This document shows positions 1 to 11,800 of a stretch of DNA of 64,000 bases, one piece after another. Both the position numbers and the translations under genes were made by a program. The notes under the pieces are model-generated. The model did no database searches, was not told where the DNA came from, and saw nothing but the letters and a program-made list of their open reading frames with translations. This stretch comes from Vicia villosa (lineage: Eukaryota > Streptophyta > Magnoliopsida > Fabales > Fabaceae): positions 74,000,144 through 74,064,143 of the forward strand of contig NC_081181.1 in assembly GCF_029867415.1 (NCBI RefSeq), written 5' to 3'. The first letter of the stretch is position 1, and each line of letters starts with the position of its first letter.

Positions 1-351
1 GCTATAACACTTGGATTTAGACACAATCAATCATATTTTTTTATTAATTAAATAATAAATCTAAAATAATCTCTCTCCTCCATTATCATAACCACCCTCC
101 ATGTTGGCAATTAAAAACAAAATTAAATTTTAAATAAATTTAAATTCTCTCTCTTCTTATTGGTTGTTCCTAAATATATAAATTTAGGTTCGTGTCCATG
201 CAAGAATTGCTCTTTGTTGGGTGGATTACTCCTAAATGGTTCACAACAATTAAATAAATAAATAAATCATAAGAGGAAGATTAATATAGGTTTAGTGTGT
301 GTTTGATTCCATAATAAGCAAAATCTATTCTAGAGATTTAGAATTGATTAA
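1..351. other. AT-rich intergenic sequence
   Basis: No coding frame, RNA or element end is supported. The motif at about 291-309 (TTTAGTGTGTGTTTGATTC) is the inverse of sequence near 3244-3263, so this could be the outer edge of an older MITE that later insertions split. No target duplication confirms that. Confidence 0.4.
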
Positions 352-2370
352 GTTACACAACTCAAATTAGTCCTTCAAAAAAAAAAAAACTTATTTAATC
401 CCTTACAAAATTTAATCAGATTATATTAGTCTTTCTCTTAATATTTTTTTAAACCGGTTTTTTTCATACTTTTAAATCGTAACTGGACTACCACGTTGGT
501 TTTTATTTTTTATTTTCCAATTTTTAAATAATAAACTAAATTTTAATTATACTTTTTTTAAAAACAATTCTGAATTAATGATATAAAAAATCCAAAATTG
601 TTTTTTATATAGAAATGAACTCTAGATCTTTAACCAATATTTTAAGTATTTACCACTAGTCCAATGTACATTCAAGACAAATAATTTCTATGATTTTTAA
701 TAATATTAAATAATTTCAAATTGAAAATAAAAAAGTTAAAATTTGTACCAATGAGGTCTCAAACTCAGGTCCGTTCAAAATATTAAAAATCATTTTACAA
801 CTAGACAACTCAATTTCTACTATTAATATTCTTAATGATAAATACTTAATTTAATAATTCAAAACAATCATTCACTTATTTCGAATAAAAAAACAAATAA
901 ATATTTATTAATTTTAAATATTACAAAAATTTAAAAATAAAATTAATAAAATATAAATCCTAAATATAATTAATCAAATAAAATTAATTAATTAATATTT
1001 AATTGAATTATTATTAAAATAATTGATCACTAATTAGTTTGAATTAACTAATTGATTTTAGAAATTAATTGATTATTTAATTTAAATTGATTAAATTTGT
1101 TAACAACTAATTGAATTACTATTAAATTAATTAATTATTATTTAATTTGAATTAGTTTGAAATAGTGTGTTATTTAATTTCAATTACATATATTTTTCAT
1201 TAAATATATTGAGAATTTACATTTTATAAATTTTACTTTTATATTGGTGTATTATTTGAAATTAGTAAATATTTATTTGTGTGTTATTTGAAATAAGAAA
1301 TTATTTGTTCTAAATTATTAAGTTATGTATTTACCATTAATAATATTAACAATAGAAATTGATTTGTCTAATTATAAAGTGATTATTATTTATCGGACTT
1401 AGGTTCGAGACCCCATTGGTACAAATTTTGTAATTTTTTTAATTCAATATTATTTAATAGTATTAAAAAATTTGAGAATTATTTGTCATGAATGCATATT
1501 AACCTAGTGGTAAAAACTAAAGATAGGGTGGGTCGGGAGCGGATTTAAGCACACACAGACCCGCACCTGCCATTCAGACCCAGGCCCGCACCCGCCACTC
1601 ATACCCGCCCCCGCCCCTAAACCCAGTCGGAGCTAATATTTGTTCCCCCGCCTCCGCCCCCAACCAAAAACAAGTTTCACTCACCCTCCCGAATAAAATT
1701 TATATTTTTTAATAAAAATAAAAATCAATAATTAAACTAAATAATTGATTATTATAAAAGCATTTTTTATGTTTGATATTTTTATTTAAATTGTATTCTT
1801 TTAAAAAATAAATAATAATTCTAATAAACATGATATTATTACATTAAAAAGTGTACATGAGTAATAAAACTATTAAAAATAAATGAAATAAATGAAATTT
1901 AGTTGGCGGGTGCGGGTGCAGGGCGGGTACCAGCATCACTCGCCCAATAAATAAAAACTGGATTTTTCCCCCACCCGCACCCACCTCCGGTTAAACAGGG
2001 TTTTCCCCACTAATTTTAAGGCGGGGATGGGCGGGGCCCGGTGGGGGCAGGTTTATTTGTCATGCCTAACTAAAGATGTTGTTTAAAAGTCTTCGGTTCG
2101 ATTCCTCATGAGAAACAATTTTGACTTTTTAGATATTATTAAATCAGAATTATTTAAAAGTGAAATTAAAATTAAAAATTATTTTAGTATCTAAAAAATG
2201 AAAAATAAAAAATAAAATACAACGTGGAAGTCCAGTCACGGTTTAAAAGTATGAAAAAAAATCAATTTGAAAAATATTAATAAAAGGACTAATATGGTCC
2301 GCTTAAATTTTGTAAGGCATTAAATCAGGCCCATTTTTTTGTGAGGGACTAATTTGGGTTGTGTAGTTTT
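352..2370. mobile_element. Foldback element with long terminal inverted repeats
   Basis: The left arm (about 354-880) is the reverse complement of the right arm (about 1300-2365). The outer ends pair (ACACAACTCAAATTAGTCC with GGACTAATTTGGGTTGTGT), and homology continues through the TGGACTACCACGTTG / CAACGTGGAAGTCCA block and the 'accaatgaggtctcaaactc' block. The right arm is longer because a hAT-type MITE sits in it. The AT-rich centre (about 880-1300) continues toward a palindrome. No transposase is seen, so it is non-autonomous; long arms suggest a Mutator-like or foldback class, which I cannot settle. Each arm carries B-box-like words such as GGTTCGATTCC (about 2097-2107), reminiscent of tRNA-derived pieces. 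The exact ends and target duplication are not resolved. Confidence 0.75.
1524..2068. mobile_element. hAT-type MITE nested in the foldback element
   Basis: The 545-bp insertion is flanked by an 8-bp direct repeat, ACTAAAGA (1516-1523 and 2069-2076), the duplication size of hAT transposons. Its ends begin TAGGG and finish TGCCTA, and both sides carry GC-rich strings of the type 'gacccgcacc' and 'gcgggcgggg' that stand out from the AT-rich host. Only the first four to five terminal bases match as a strict inverted repeat. No transposase ORF is present. Removing the insert plus one duplication restores the pairing of the two foldback arms, which supports it as a later insertion. Confidence 0.7.
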
Positions 2371-2548
2371 TGTGAGAGATCAAAATCGGTCTTCACTCTT
2401 TTTTTAAAATAGAATTAATTCAGCCTTCAGAATTGATTTTAATTGAAGGTAGAATTTATTCTAGGTGATTTTTTACATTGAAATTTATTGCTCAACTCAC
2501 TTTTATATAAGTTGTAATTAAGTTTATGTTTGGTTACCCAATAGAAAG

Positions 2549-2868
2549 TGTTACACGCGAGGCTGAAAAAGGATATGGGTGGTTGCACCACATGGAACAC
2601 CTAAGGTCGAAGAGGGCAAGGGTGGTCGCCACATCGGAATGAGAGGGAGGCCGTGCAGGTATGAGACTGCATCGTTGAAGGAAAGCTTATAAGGATTGAT
2701 GGGTACTACCTATACAAATAAGATGCATCTTCTTTTCGATAGCCCGTTCCATAAGAACCTTCTGGGAAGTTTCCCAGAAAACGTGCGAGTGAGGTCAAAG
2801 CATGTTGAAAAGACCCGTGTTGGTTTGTGGGGTCAGTCGATCATCCCAAAATCAGTCGGGGTGTTACA
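2549..2868 (+). mobile_element. Cassandra TRIM solo LTR (5S core deleted)
   Basis: The sequence begins TGTTACAC and ends GGGTGTTACA, with a perfect 5-bp duplication GAAAG at 2544-2548 and 2869-2873. It aligns along its length with the reverse complement of the Cassandra LTR at 20584-20958, sharing 'ggtggttgcacc', 'ggaatgagaggga' and 'aaggattgatgggtactacc'. The roughly 50-bp stretch that resembles the 5S rRNA internal promoter in the other copy is missing here, at about 2758, so Pol III promoter function is probably lost. Solo LTRs arise by recombination between the two LTRs of a full element. Confidence 0.85.
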
Positions 2869-2873
2869 GAAAG

Positions 2874-3390
2874 TATCATAATCAATTATTAGCCCTTAAA
2901 ATCAATTATGGAGTGTTTGGCATCCTCAAATAGTCTGTCGCCACCGTGCTTTTTCTGGTTCAGAATTGATTTTTTATGAAGCTACAATTCCTAACTTTTT
3001 GAAATCAATTCTCTCTTCTTATAATTTTTTTTTTGCCCTTAAATTGAACAACATCAATAACTCTCATCATTTTTTTGCCCTTTCCGTCATTTACACCTCC
3101 AAGAGCAATTTTGATAAAGTTATCTAAACAACATTTTTCATGCAATTCACTTTTGTCGTGAAAATATCTAAACATAAATCTCATTATATTAAACTCAATT
3201 TTAATTAAAATCAATTGCTTCAAAATTAATTTTTTTTTACCGCAGAACCAAACACACACTAAACATAAATCAATTCTGCTAAACTCAATTCTATAAAAAT
3301 CAATCTTATAAAACTTAGTTCTATTAAAATTAATTTTATCCACCACCAATTCAAACATATTCTTAATCAATACAAAGTCCTTTAACTCAA
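2874..3390. other. AT-rich MITE-like sequence
   Basis: The stretch is rich in repeated short words such as 'aaaatcaatt' and 'ctcaattcta', seen about 2885-2910 and 3180-3340. This fits a decayed MITE of the 'gaattgatttt' type into which the Cassandra LTR inserted. No ends with a target duplication could be fixed and no coding frame is convincing. Confidence 0.35.
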
Positions 3391-3583
3391 AGGGTTGGCT
3401 CAGTTGGCAAATGAGCTTTCTCCACAAAAGGGACGGAACCGGCTAGTACCCGGGTTCGATCTCGGTTGGAGTCAAAAACGCCATGGGGGCACGGTGTCGT
3501 CGCCTCCGAGCCCGGGTCCGGATTAGTCACGTGAGACCCCTTTTCCCCGCGGATACCGGTCGGTTAACACCAAAAAATAAAAT
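3391..3583 (+). mobile_element. tRNA-derived SINE
   Basis: A Pol III A box (TGGCTCAGTTGG, 3396-3407) and B box (GGTTCGATCTC, 3453-3463) lie about 45 bp apart, as in tRNA genes. A GC-rich non-tRNA body follows ('cgcctccgagcccgggtccgg', 'ccccgcggataccggtcgg') and then a short A-rich tail (caaaaaataaaa). This is the layout of plant SINEs. No clear target duplication is visible, so the ends are approximate. It is not a functional tRNA gene because no acceptor stem closes. Confidence 0.75.
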
Positions 3584-6500
3584 GAACTAACTTGAATGCC
3601 ATATAACCATCCAACTTCTACAAGAGCAGCACAAGGGATTCCATATAACCATCCGAAGACATGAAATGCTAGCTACATAGATACTAACTTGAATGCCATA
3701 AAACCATTGCTCAAAAGTAAAGATTGTTGTTTTTCTTTTTATCTTGCGATCCACTAATTTAAGGAAACTAATCACAATGTCCATTTACGGGAAATTAGAG
3801 CAAAATTCTGTATCAACTGACCAAACATATAAATTGTTTGAACCCAGCGAGCCAAGGATGTGTTACTGTCAATTTTTTTTACAAACATTAAGCAAGAATA
3901 GGAGGTAAACGTACTATCCAATCAAAGCAAAACTACTTGTTAGTTTAGATAATCATCTCTATAAGCACTTACATTAAAAGTAATCTTACAATAATTATTA
4001 ATATTGAAGAATTATATGATACAGTGGAATAGCTTATCTTAATTGAAAAGCTTCCATAAACTATAATTTAATCAAAATTCAACCTATGTTCTGTTCCGTA
4101 AAAATGAATTTTAAATCACTTAAGATGATCTATTCTATTCTACTTTTTAATATGCACTAAACATGAAACAGAAATCATATGTTCTGTTTTATCCTGTTTA
4201 TAACCTAACTACCAAATGTTTCCTTGAAAACATGCAAAGAATAAAGATTCAACTTATATATCAACAATAAAGAATAAAGAATAACTGGCCTCAACCCTCC
4301 AATGCAAAATAGAACCACTGGAACATAAACAAAACCATCTTCAACAGCTTTTCCGGCATGGTGGTGCGATTTCCAACGCACTGCTTTTCAAGTTTCAACT
4401 ATTTTCTCCTATCTTGATAGTTTTATAGAGGAGATGACAAGGAGTTTATACAGAGTGGTGGTTTTTCAAAGGGTGGTTCGTGTTGGTCTAGGTCGTCTGA
4501 CCATGAAAATCGCCGTCTTCTTTTTTCATTTAAGGCAATAATACGATCGGATCAAATTAAATAATGTAGAAGCGGTGAGAAAGATGGATAAAGAAAAAAG
4601 TTTACATTTTTAGCAAGTTAGAGTTAAGAATTCACACATTTTGAAAATATCCTGATTCAGTGAAGTCTTCAAACGTGAGAAAGATGAATAACATGAATAT
4701 TTTAGTTTTGGTTGCACTTCGTTTGTCTTCAACTCTTGGAAATCTAGGTTGTCTATTTGTCAAACACAGTGAAAGTGACGAGAGAGCAAAGGCTTCTGTT
4801 TAGAATCTACAATATAAGAAAGTTTTATGATCTGGAAAGTACTTATTTGCCCCCTTTGCTTTCTGCTTCATCCACGTGGATGCCTTGGTTGTAATTCTAT
4901 GTTCTGCTCACTTCACGTTTCCTTTTCTCACTTCTACTTTATGTGCCTAGGGTTGCTTCTATTTTGAAAAATTGTTCTCTCTCTTACTCTTCCTCTTCCT
5001 CTTTCTTTTGTCTCTATTTCTCTGATATCGTTCTTCTTTTGATTTATGTGCAGATGAATATGATGTTGATGGTGACGATGAACACGTTTGCTGATGATAT
5101 CGTGATGTTGATTTTTAACCGTTGATGGTTGTTGCTAAGGGTTACGGTCGAGAAATTGATGATGATGTTGGTGACGCTCAAAGTCACAGCAAATCGGTGA
5201 GATCTTTCTTTGTTTTTCGTGTTTTGAGTTCTCTAATTTCTCTTCTTCTCTCAATATTTTCTGAAGGGTTTGTGTAAAAAATGAGGAAGATGATGATAAA
5301 ATAGGGTTTCATGAACGTTAGTGTTGTATCCCATTTACTGAATATGAACTGAGTTCTTTTTCTTTCTTCTCATAGTTTTTGGAAAATTTGTATACATGAT
5401 GATGATGATGGAATTTTAGGGTTTTGGTTTTGTATTCTGCTACAGTGAAAATTGTGAATCAGATTCTCTTTACTGTGAACCAAAGTTTATTTGTGATTTG
5501 TAGTAAAGATTAGACCCATGATTTGAATTATTCCCCTTAAAAATTCTGATTCCTTCACATAAACTCTAATGATGAATTATGAATCTTCTATTGTTGTTGT
5601 TTGGAACTTAATTGAATTTCATGTTTGTGTTTGTTTTGCAGAGTGACTGTGGATAATTCTTCAAGTAGAACAACCACTTTGATAAAGGTTTGAAATTTAA
5701 ACGTTATAAGGTCTTAATCTTTCGTTAATTTCAGAAGGGTCAATTTGGTTTACCGATTAATAAGTTTCACACTGTTCAGTATTTTTTCTATGTAATACTA
5801 TGGAGTGTTTGTTTTATGAGAATTGAAAACCATTGGAATCTTATAGTTGAGAATTTAATTTCACAGGCACCTATGGTCAAAGAACCCCTATCTTCCTCCC
5901 ATACATCCCCCTAACGGCACTGAGAAATTCACTATCAACGTTTACTCACCTAGGTCCCCTCTTTTTCATTCGCTATGTAGTTCCCAATTTCATTAATCTC
6001 ATTTTTAGGTCTTTCTAGGTTTTATTTGATTTCAATTCACTGTCAACCTTGTATTTGCAGTAGATGTTATTTGAAGCTTTCTTATGGTTTCTTTATATTT
6101 GCTGCTTAGAAATGGAACACTCACTGGATTCGCCTTATTCAAAAGTGGCCCTTCAAAGTCTTCAAAGCGGTAATATCTCTTTCGTGCCTTTGGAATCGAA
6201 CATACTATGATTGATTATTACACTATATTTACAGCCTGCAAAAGGAATATTTTTTTAAAATATAAATAAATATTTTAAATTCATACTGTGCAGAAAGATG
6301 TGAAGCGTGTCGATAGAGCATACGCGCGCTCCACCTTTGTTGTGGCAGTCCCTAAATCATATGTTTCAATTGCGATTTACTCAGGGGTAGTTCCACAACA
6401 GTTTCATGTGTTTGTCTAGGTTCTTCGGTGCGTCTTTTTGGACATGTATGCTTTGAATATTTATTAAGTTTGGTTTGTCCCTTTAGTTTTGAAAAATTTT

Positions 6501-6662
6501 ATATCAACAGACAATACCCTTCACTGCAGAACTGCGGCAGTTTGACATAGCAGATCAAAGAAAGTTATTATTTTTTGTGGCTTCATTGAAATTGATAATA
6601 TATTTTGGGTTTGATTTACATGTTTTATATTTATTAGTGTATGAGGAATGTGGTGGATGTAA
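3584..6662. other. Region without an identified gene
   Basis: A short repeat 'aacttgaatgccatataaccat' recurs at about 3589 and 3689 (one mismatch). From about 4900 the sequence looks gene-like: pyrimidine tracts ending in AG (for example 'gatttatgtgcag' near 5054), an Asp/Met-rich stretch and possible small exons near 5870-5950, 6110-6170 and 6295-6390. None gives a protein I recognise. It may be further captured gene fragments upstream of the recognisable ones, or the 5' part of the same mobile element. Confidence 0.35.
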
Positions 6663-6668
6663 TTGGTT

Positions 6669-7062
6669 TTGCACTATGACTATCAATGGATGGAAAATGA
6701 TGATTCCCCTTGCCTTCTTTGTCGGTACCGGGTAGGCTATTTTTACTACTTTTTGAAACATAAACTACAGCTTTTTATTGGTCAATTAAAGTTGAGCTCG
6801 ATCAGCTGGTCACCTAATTATAAGGGTGCGGGTGACGAACGAAATTGGAGCGGGAAAAGGAAAATCAGCAAAATTTGCAATGCAAGTATCTGTGATACAA
6901 TCAACAGTGGTTGGATTAGTCTTCTGGGTTCTAATAATGATATTCCAAAGACAGATTGTATACATTTTCACCTTAAGCCCTTATGTTCTTCAAGTTGTTA
7001 ACGATATGTCAATCCTCTCGGCAATCACCATTCTTCTCAATAGTGTTCACAATGTTCTATTA
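6669..7062 (+). pseudogene. MATE efflux transporter gene fragment
   Basis: Two exon-like blocks encode the middle of a plant MATE (DETOXIFICATION) transporter, a family of proton- or sodium-coupled membrane exporters of metabolites. Block one (about 6698-6748) reads INGWKMMIPLAFFVGTG. An apparent intron follows, and block two (about 6822-7062) begins with the family's RVxNExGAG signature (here RVTNEIGAG) and continues through two hydrophobic segments to a GGTAAAA donor-like site. Everything before and after that part of the normal protein of about 500 residues is absent, so it cannot make a transporter. It lies on the same strand as the other gene fragments to 8.8 kb. Confidence 0.8.
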
Positions 7063-7227
7063 GGTAAAAAGGACCCATTCTTCAAATATGTGAATCCTCT
7101 TGACAGTTTGCATACACTTTCTCATTCATCCTGGGCATTTTTTTACTTACATGCTGGTCATAATTGTTTTGGGTCTGATTACTATTTTATTTAAGAAAAT
7201 ATGTGTGAAAAAATGCTTTATCTGTGT

Positions 7228-7581
7228 GCACGTATCTATGAACCAAAAGGAATCAATGTTCCCAAACCTATCCAAACTGTTTGTACTAGATGGGGTAGTG
7301 ATCCCTTCTTCTTTGGTTCTTACTCTAATGTTGCAGTTGGAGCTTCTGGTGGAGATTATGATGTTTTAGTTGAAAGTGTGGGAGATGGTAGACTTTTCTT
7401 TGTTGGAGAAGCAACCAATAGGCGTTATCCTGCTACTATGCATGGGGCTTTTCTAAGTGGTCTACGAGAAGCAAGAAATATGGCCCACCATGCTAATAAT
7501 TGATCAATGAATGTGAAGGTTGAAAAGTCTCCTTCAAATGCTCATACCTGTGCTTCCCTTCTTGCAGATTTATTTAAATGA
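7228..7581 (+). pseudogene. LDL1-like: LDL1/LSD1-type histone demethylase fragment
   Basis: The frame encodes the C-terminal part of the FAD-dependent amine oxidase domain of plant LSD1-like histone H3K4 demethylases. Recognisable pieces are PIQTVCTRWGSDP, GSYSNVAVGASG and the FAD-proximal GRLFFVGEATNRRYPATMHGAF. A TGA stop at 7501-7503 interrupts a frame whose continuation (VEKSPSNAHTCASLLADLF) also belongs to the family. The SWIRM domain, the N-terminal FAD-binding motif and most of the oxidase are missing. It starts only about 165 bp after the MATE fragment on the same strand, an arrangement not expected for two intact genes. Confidence 0.85.
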
Positions 7582-8245
7582 GATTGAATCACCTTTGCGA
7601 AAAGCTAGGAGTGAAGCTGGTGGGAACAAAAGGATTGGGGCTGAATGCTGATTCTTTCATTGCTTCTATTAAAGCCGAGAGGGGAAATCGTGAACCTGTT
7701 TTAACTTCTATGTCTCTTAAACTAGGTAAGTGATTTATCCTTCATTTTATTCTTTGTCTTTAGTTTATGTCTGTACATGATAAGAAATAATGTTAAGTTG
7801 TATGGTCTGTCATGTCATGTTATATTTTTTTTCTGTTGAAGAGAACATATGCAAGGCTGCTTTGGGATTCAGGTTGGAAACCTCCCTGATGCACAGATTT
7901 TGGGATTCAACAATGGCCTTATCTCCAAATGACGATGATGGCGAAACTTGGAGGTTATATGCAATGAAGTTGTTTGGATAATGTTTTTAGATTTTTAATC
8001 TACTCACACATTATTTCATATTTTTCAGTGTGAACTCCTTCAAATAGGTTCTGATGGAGGAGAAATAGGGAAATCGGCTCCTTATTCGTCTGCAAGCATG
8101 CCCTATACTTTTCCTTCAAAGTACAAGATAAGAAGGGCAGAATGCATAGATTTACATGTGGTATGCAAACTATCACATGTTATCTGTTAAATCATTGTCT
8201 ATATTTCATCTATTTGTTTGTACTGCAACATGTTATAAATAATGG
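7582..8245 (+). other. Unassigned exon-like pieces
   Basis: An open stretch at about 7576-7728 encodes a peptide including GLNADSFIASIKAERGNREP and ends at a GGTAAGT donor-like site. Further open pieces lie at about 7840-7980 and 8030-8160 between pyrimidine-rich tracts. I do not recognise these proteins. Their position between recognised fragments on the same strand suggests they are also truncated host exons, but this is inference. Confidence 0.4.
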
Positions 8246-8263
8246 TATTTGTTAAAACAAAAG

Positions 8264-8461
8264 CACATGAGTAAGGGTTTTAGTATATGGTTTTTGATGG
8301 GTCTCGGGTCTAACCGCAATGTCATATGCGTATCCTATTCACATGAAACCGATACATGGACTCCAATAAGTAATGGGCTGGTCAACGGATGGCGTAATCT
8401 GAGTATCTCACTGATTGGACAACTCTATGCAGTTGATTTCCAGGACGGCTGCCAGCTCTAA
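8264..8461 (+). pseudogene. F-box/kelch-repeat protein fragment
   Basis: The open frame encodes one part of the kelch propeller of a plant F-box/kelch protein, the substrate-recognition subunit type of SCF ubiquitin ligases. Visible signatures are WFLMGLGSNRN, ETDTWTPISNG, GWRNLSISLIGQLYAVD and DGCQL, resembling the Arabidopsis At1g55270 class. The frame ends at a TAA (8459-8461), where the family normally continues with a further kelch blade. The F-box and the rest of the propeller are missing. Several substitutions at normally fixed positions suggest decay. Confidence 0.8.
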
Positions 8462-8509
8462 GTGTCTGATCTCTGGCATGTTAATGTTGTACATGTTTTT
8501 CACATTTCA

Positions 8510-8801
8510 GTCGAGTTGCCCGAGATATGTTTGATTCGTGTCATGCAGCTGGCAAGTTAGAGAACAACAAAATAAGTTGGAGAGGGGATTCGGCTCTTAA
8601 GGATGGAAAGCAAGTAAAAATAGATCTTTCCAAATGAATGTTTGATGTTGGAGATAATATGAAGTTTGGTTTTCCAATGGCTTTTACTGCATTTGTACTA
8701 TCATGGGAGATTCTGGAATATGGAGAGCAAATAGATGTCGTTGGACAGTTGGAACCAGTTCTAGATTTGCTAAAATGGATACCTGATTATCTCATCGCTT
8801 A
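8510..8801 (+). pseudogene. GH9 endoglucanase (cellulase) fragment
   Basis: This encodes the N-terminal catalytic region of a plant glycosyl hydrolase family 9 endo-1,4-beta-glucanase, which cleaves or remodels cell-wall glucan. Motifs seen are MFDSCHAAGKL, ISWRGDSALKDG, the substrate-binding DxGDNMKFGFPMAFT and LEYGEQ...GQLEP. An in-frame TGA at about 8635 replaces the usual Gly codon just before MFDVGDNMKFG. A pyrimidine tract ending in CAG precedes the fragment, suggesting that it retains an intron acceptor. It covers roughly 95 codons of a protein usually near 500-620 residues. Confidence 0.85.
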
Positions 8802-11800
8802 AATGGATGCTGTTTGCTTTTATGAAAAATTTCAATACCCAAATTCTAGTTTATTCTATTTGGAAATTTACTTATATTTCTCATGTTCTGTAGTTGGATT
8901 TGTGCAGCTGTGGGATGATTATCAAGGTAAAACTCATTGAGTTGGACGTGCCTCTGATATCTATATCTCTTAATTTGTGTTTATTATTCTTCCCATCCAT
9001 ACATTCTCCATGATTTTCAGTTCAATTTACTCTTTGGTTTGAAGGCTAATTTGAATAACCTTTTATTGTGAATTTACTCTTTGATTTAAAGGCTAATTTG
9101 ATTAATCTTTCATTGTGAACCCGCTCTTGATTTGAAGGCTAATTGATTAAAAGAAAGATGTTGCTTCTGCAGCTACTGCTACTAACAACATTAGAGGAGG
9201 CCAATGCTACTGAATCCATAATAAGAAATTTAAGGTAATGATTGCCCTTTGATCAGTTTTTTTATAGTAATTCCTTTTTTTCAAGTTTTCAATAATCATA
9301 GTACATTGTTTATTTACTCCATCTAATGATTATTCTGCATTGATTTTTAGGATCTATTTACAATTGGATTTGGTTGGATAATTTTTGGCGGGCTACCATT
9401 TGATTTTGAGAGTACTCTTGTACTACTGTCTGTTTCTGTCTTTAAGGGTAAAAGATAATGGGAGTTATTAATGTTGTTTAATTTAAGGGAAAAAATATAT
9501 GGATAGAGAAAATTGATTTCTAAACGGTTATTTAAGAATACCAAACATGTTGGAATCGGTTTTAAAGCTACTAATCTTTAGATAGTATCACTACTTACTG
9601 AAACCGACACAGATACTCCATCATCACTTCAGAAAATCCTGTCGAAGCGATAATCTATTTGCACCCATAAGAGTCATATGAATGCGAATGTTTTAAATTT
9701 TTTAATCTCTTCTTCCTGTTAAAAGTGAATTTATTTGATTGAAGGGTATAGACAACCAAAATAGACTGTCTCCTGTGAAATGTTTGTCTATTAAAATACT
9801 ATACTCCTACTGTGAAAAATCATATTGTCTTGACATAATTGCTATATATAAATTTGAAGGTGAAGAGAACTGATGTAATGGGGACGTCATGATTTAGGCG
9901 TGTGCGTTTCGTCGGCATTGGAGCTTCGCATGGAGGACGAAGATTGTGTCCGCAATGGTGTCAAGAGCTATTTCGGCTAATGCAGAGGAAAAAAAAGGTC
10001 TCCACTGCAACAGTCTTGGCTCCATGGGCGGATGCACCTTGTGGCATTATGTGGCTAAAGCCACACCATAATTTTACCATTATTTTATCAATGTTCTATG
10101 TTGTAACCAAACATGTATGCATTATTGCCTACAAATCTTTCCACTTAATATAAGATCTATTTTGTTAGCAATCACTAATCGATCCAAATAAGAAGACCAA
10201 GGACTGACTTTCTATAATGGAACTTTTTGCACAAATGGACCAAATTATGCATCTTCAATTGAATTTAATTATTTTGGAAATAAAATAAAAATATTATTTA
10301 AAACTAAAAGTGTTTATATATTATTACCTTCACATGAAATTCAAAATTAACCTATAAATATTTGATCTAAAATTTAGCATTACCATCAGGGGATTTCGTG
10401 AAATTCATTGTATGCATATTTTCTTGCAATATATTTGTCACTATACTTATTGCTTTCACTAACATTTTCGGAGAAATTTCTTTTGTATGATCTTTTTTAC
10501 GTTACTGAGACTCGTGTGCTCTCTCTATTAGATTAAAAATGTTTGATGTGATCTAAAATTTACAAAATTAAAATAAATTTTGAATTTTTAAGCAGAATTT
10601 GTGAAAATAAATAAGTACAACATAATATGATATAAGATTTTGAAGTTATCTTTAGTTTTGCCGAAAGCAACTACAAACGTGGAATGTATTTTTTCAATTA
10701 TAAAATTTGTGAAGAGTTAGTTGTTATAAAATAAAATAAGTGATTATTAATTAAATGTCTATCTTGTAACTTTTATAGAAGGAGATGTTTTTGGAATAAT
10801 TAAGAATGATGTTATTTTAACTGGTTTTCAAGAAATAGATGGTAGATAATTTTCATTGTAAAAGTACTGTATTAAACAATATTATTTTTTAATTTTAATA
10901 TAATTTAATTTATAATTTTGTTATGTTTAGTCACACCAATATGCAATGTCTGGATCCGTCCCTGCTTGGCCCTCTCTTTTTCTCCTTCTATTTCACTTTT
11001 ATTTTATCTATTATTGTGTGTTGTGGTTCTCTACTTTCATAGGTTCTAAGTGTTGTTTTTACGTTGCTTATCGTGAGGTTAGTTATGAGAAAAGTGAAGG
11101 TTTGAATGATGCTGATGTTGAAGGTTGAGTTATGGTTTTGGTAGTTCTGTTTGTTGAATAATTTATGTTTGTTGGATGTTTAAGATTAAGTTATGGGAGG
11201 AGAGTTTAATTGGAAGAGAATGGTTTTATGGTGATGTTGTAGTATGGTTTGAGCAGAACTTTAGTAGATTCTAAAATACTCATGAATATGTAGTCTTAAG
11301 GAATATAGTTTTCATTATCAATTTATAATTGTTAATTTAAGTAAGGTGTGTATGTGTTTCTGTTAAGCTCTGTCTATTGTGTTGATATGTTAACTATTTC
11401 AAATTACATGTTAAAAGTTAATGAATGTAAGTGTAAATGTTGCCTTTTGCATTTGGTAGTTTCATAATTCAACTCTTGCATTGCTCTCTATGAGTTTTTT
11501 TTGAAGAGTTTATAAATTATAACATTTGTTGCAAGTCGTCGTTTTGCTGTAAAAACTTGTCATACTTGATTAGTTTGCTCAATAATACTTATCAATTAGA
11601 TTTAGTTGTTATTTCTAGACCAATTAAATTGCAAACGTGAAACTTATATATGTAAATGAATAATTAGTAATAAGGAGAACTTTTAAGTAACGTAGCTGGA
11701 CAAATTTTTTTGGAAAAACTTTATTATTAACGTTCATGTGGTAGATTTTACATAATAGGGCCTAATAATTTGTTTGCACCATGGTTCTTTTTCCAGATAA

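Noticed and set aside
3391..3583. SINE target duplication at 'ttaactcaa' / 'aactaactt'
   Set aside because: The two flanks do not match well enough to call a duplication.
3957..3975. Helitron 5' end (A|TCTCTATAAGC)
   Set aside because: It has the right first bases, but TC after A is very common and no family evidence links it to the end at 12544.
6555..6761. Minus-strand ORFs across the MATE and neighbouring fragments
   Set aside because: They are shadows of the plus-strand coding fragments.
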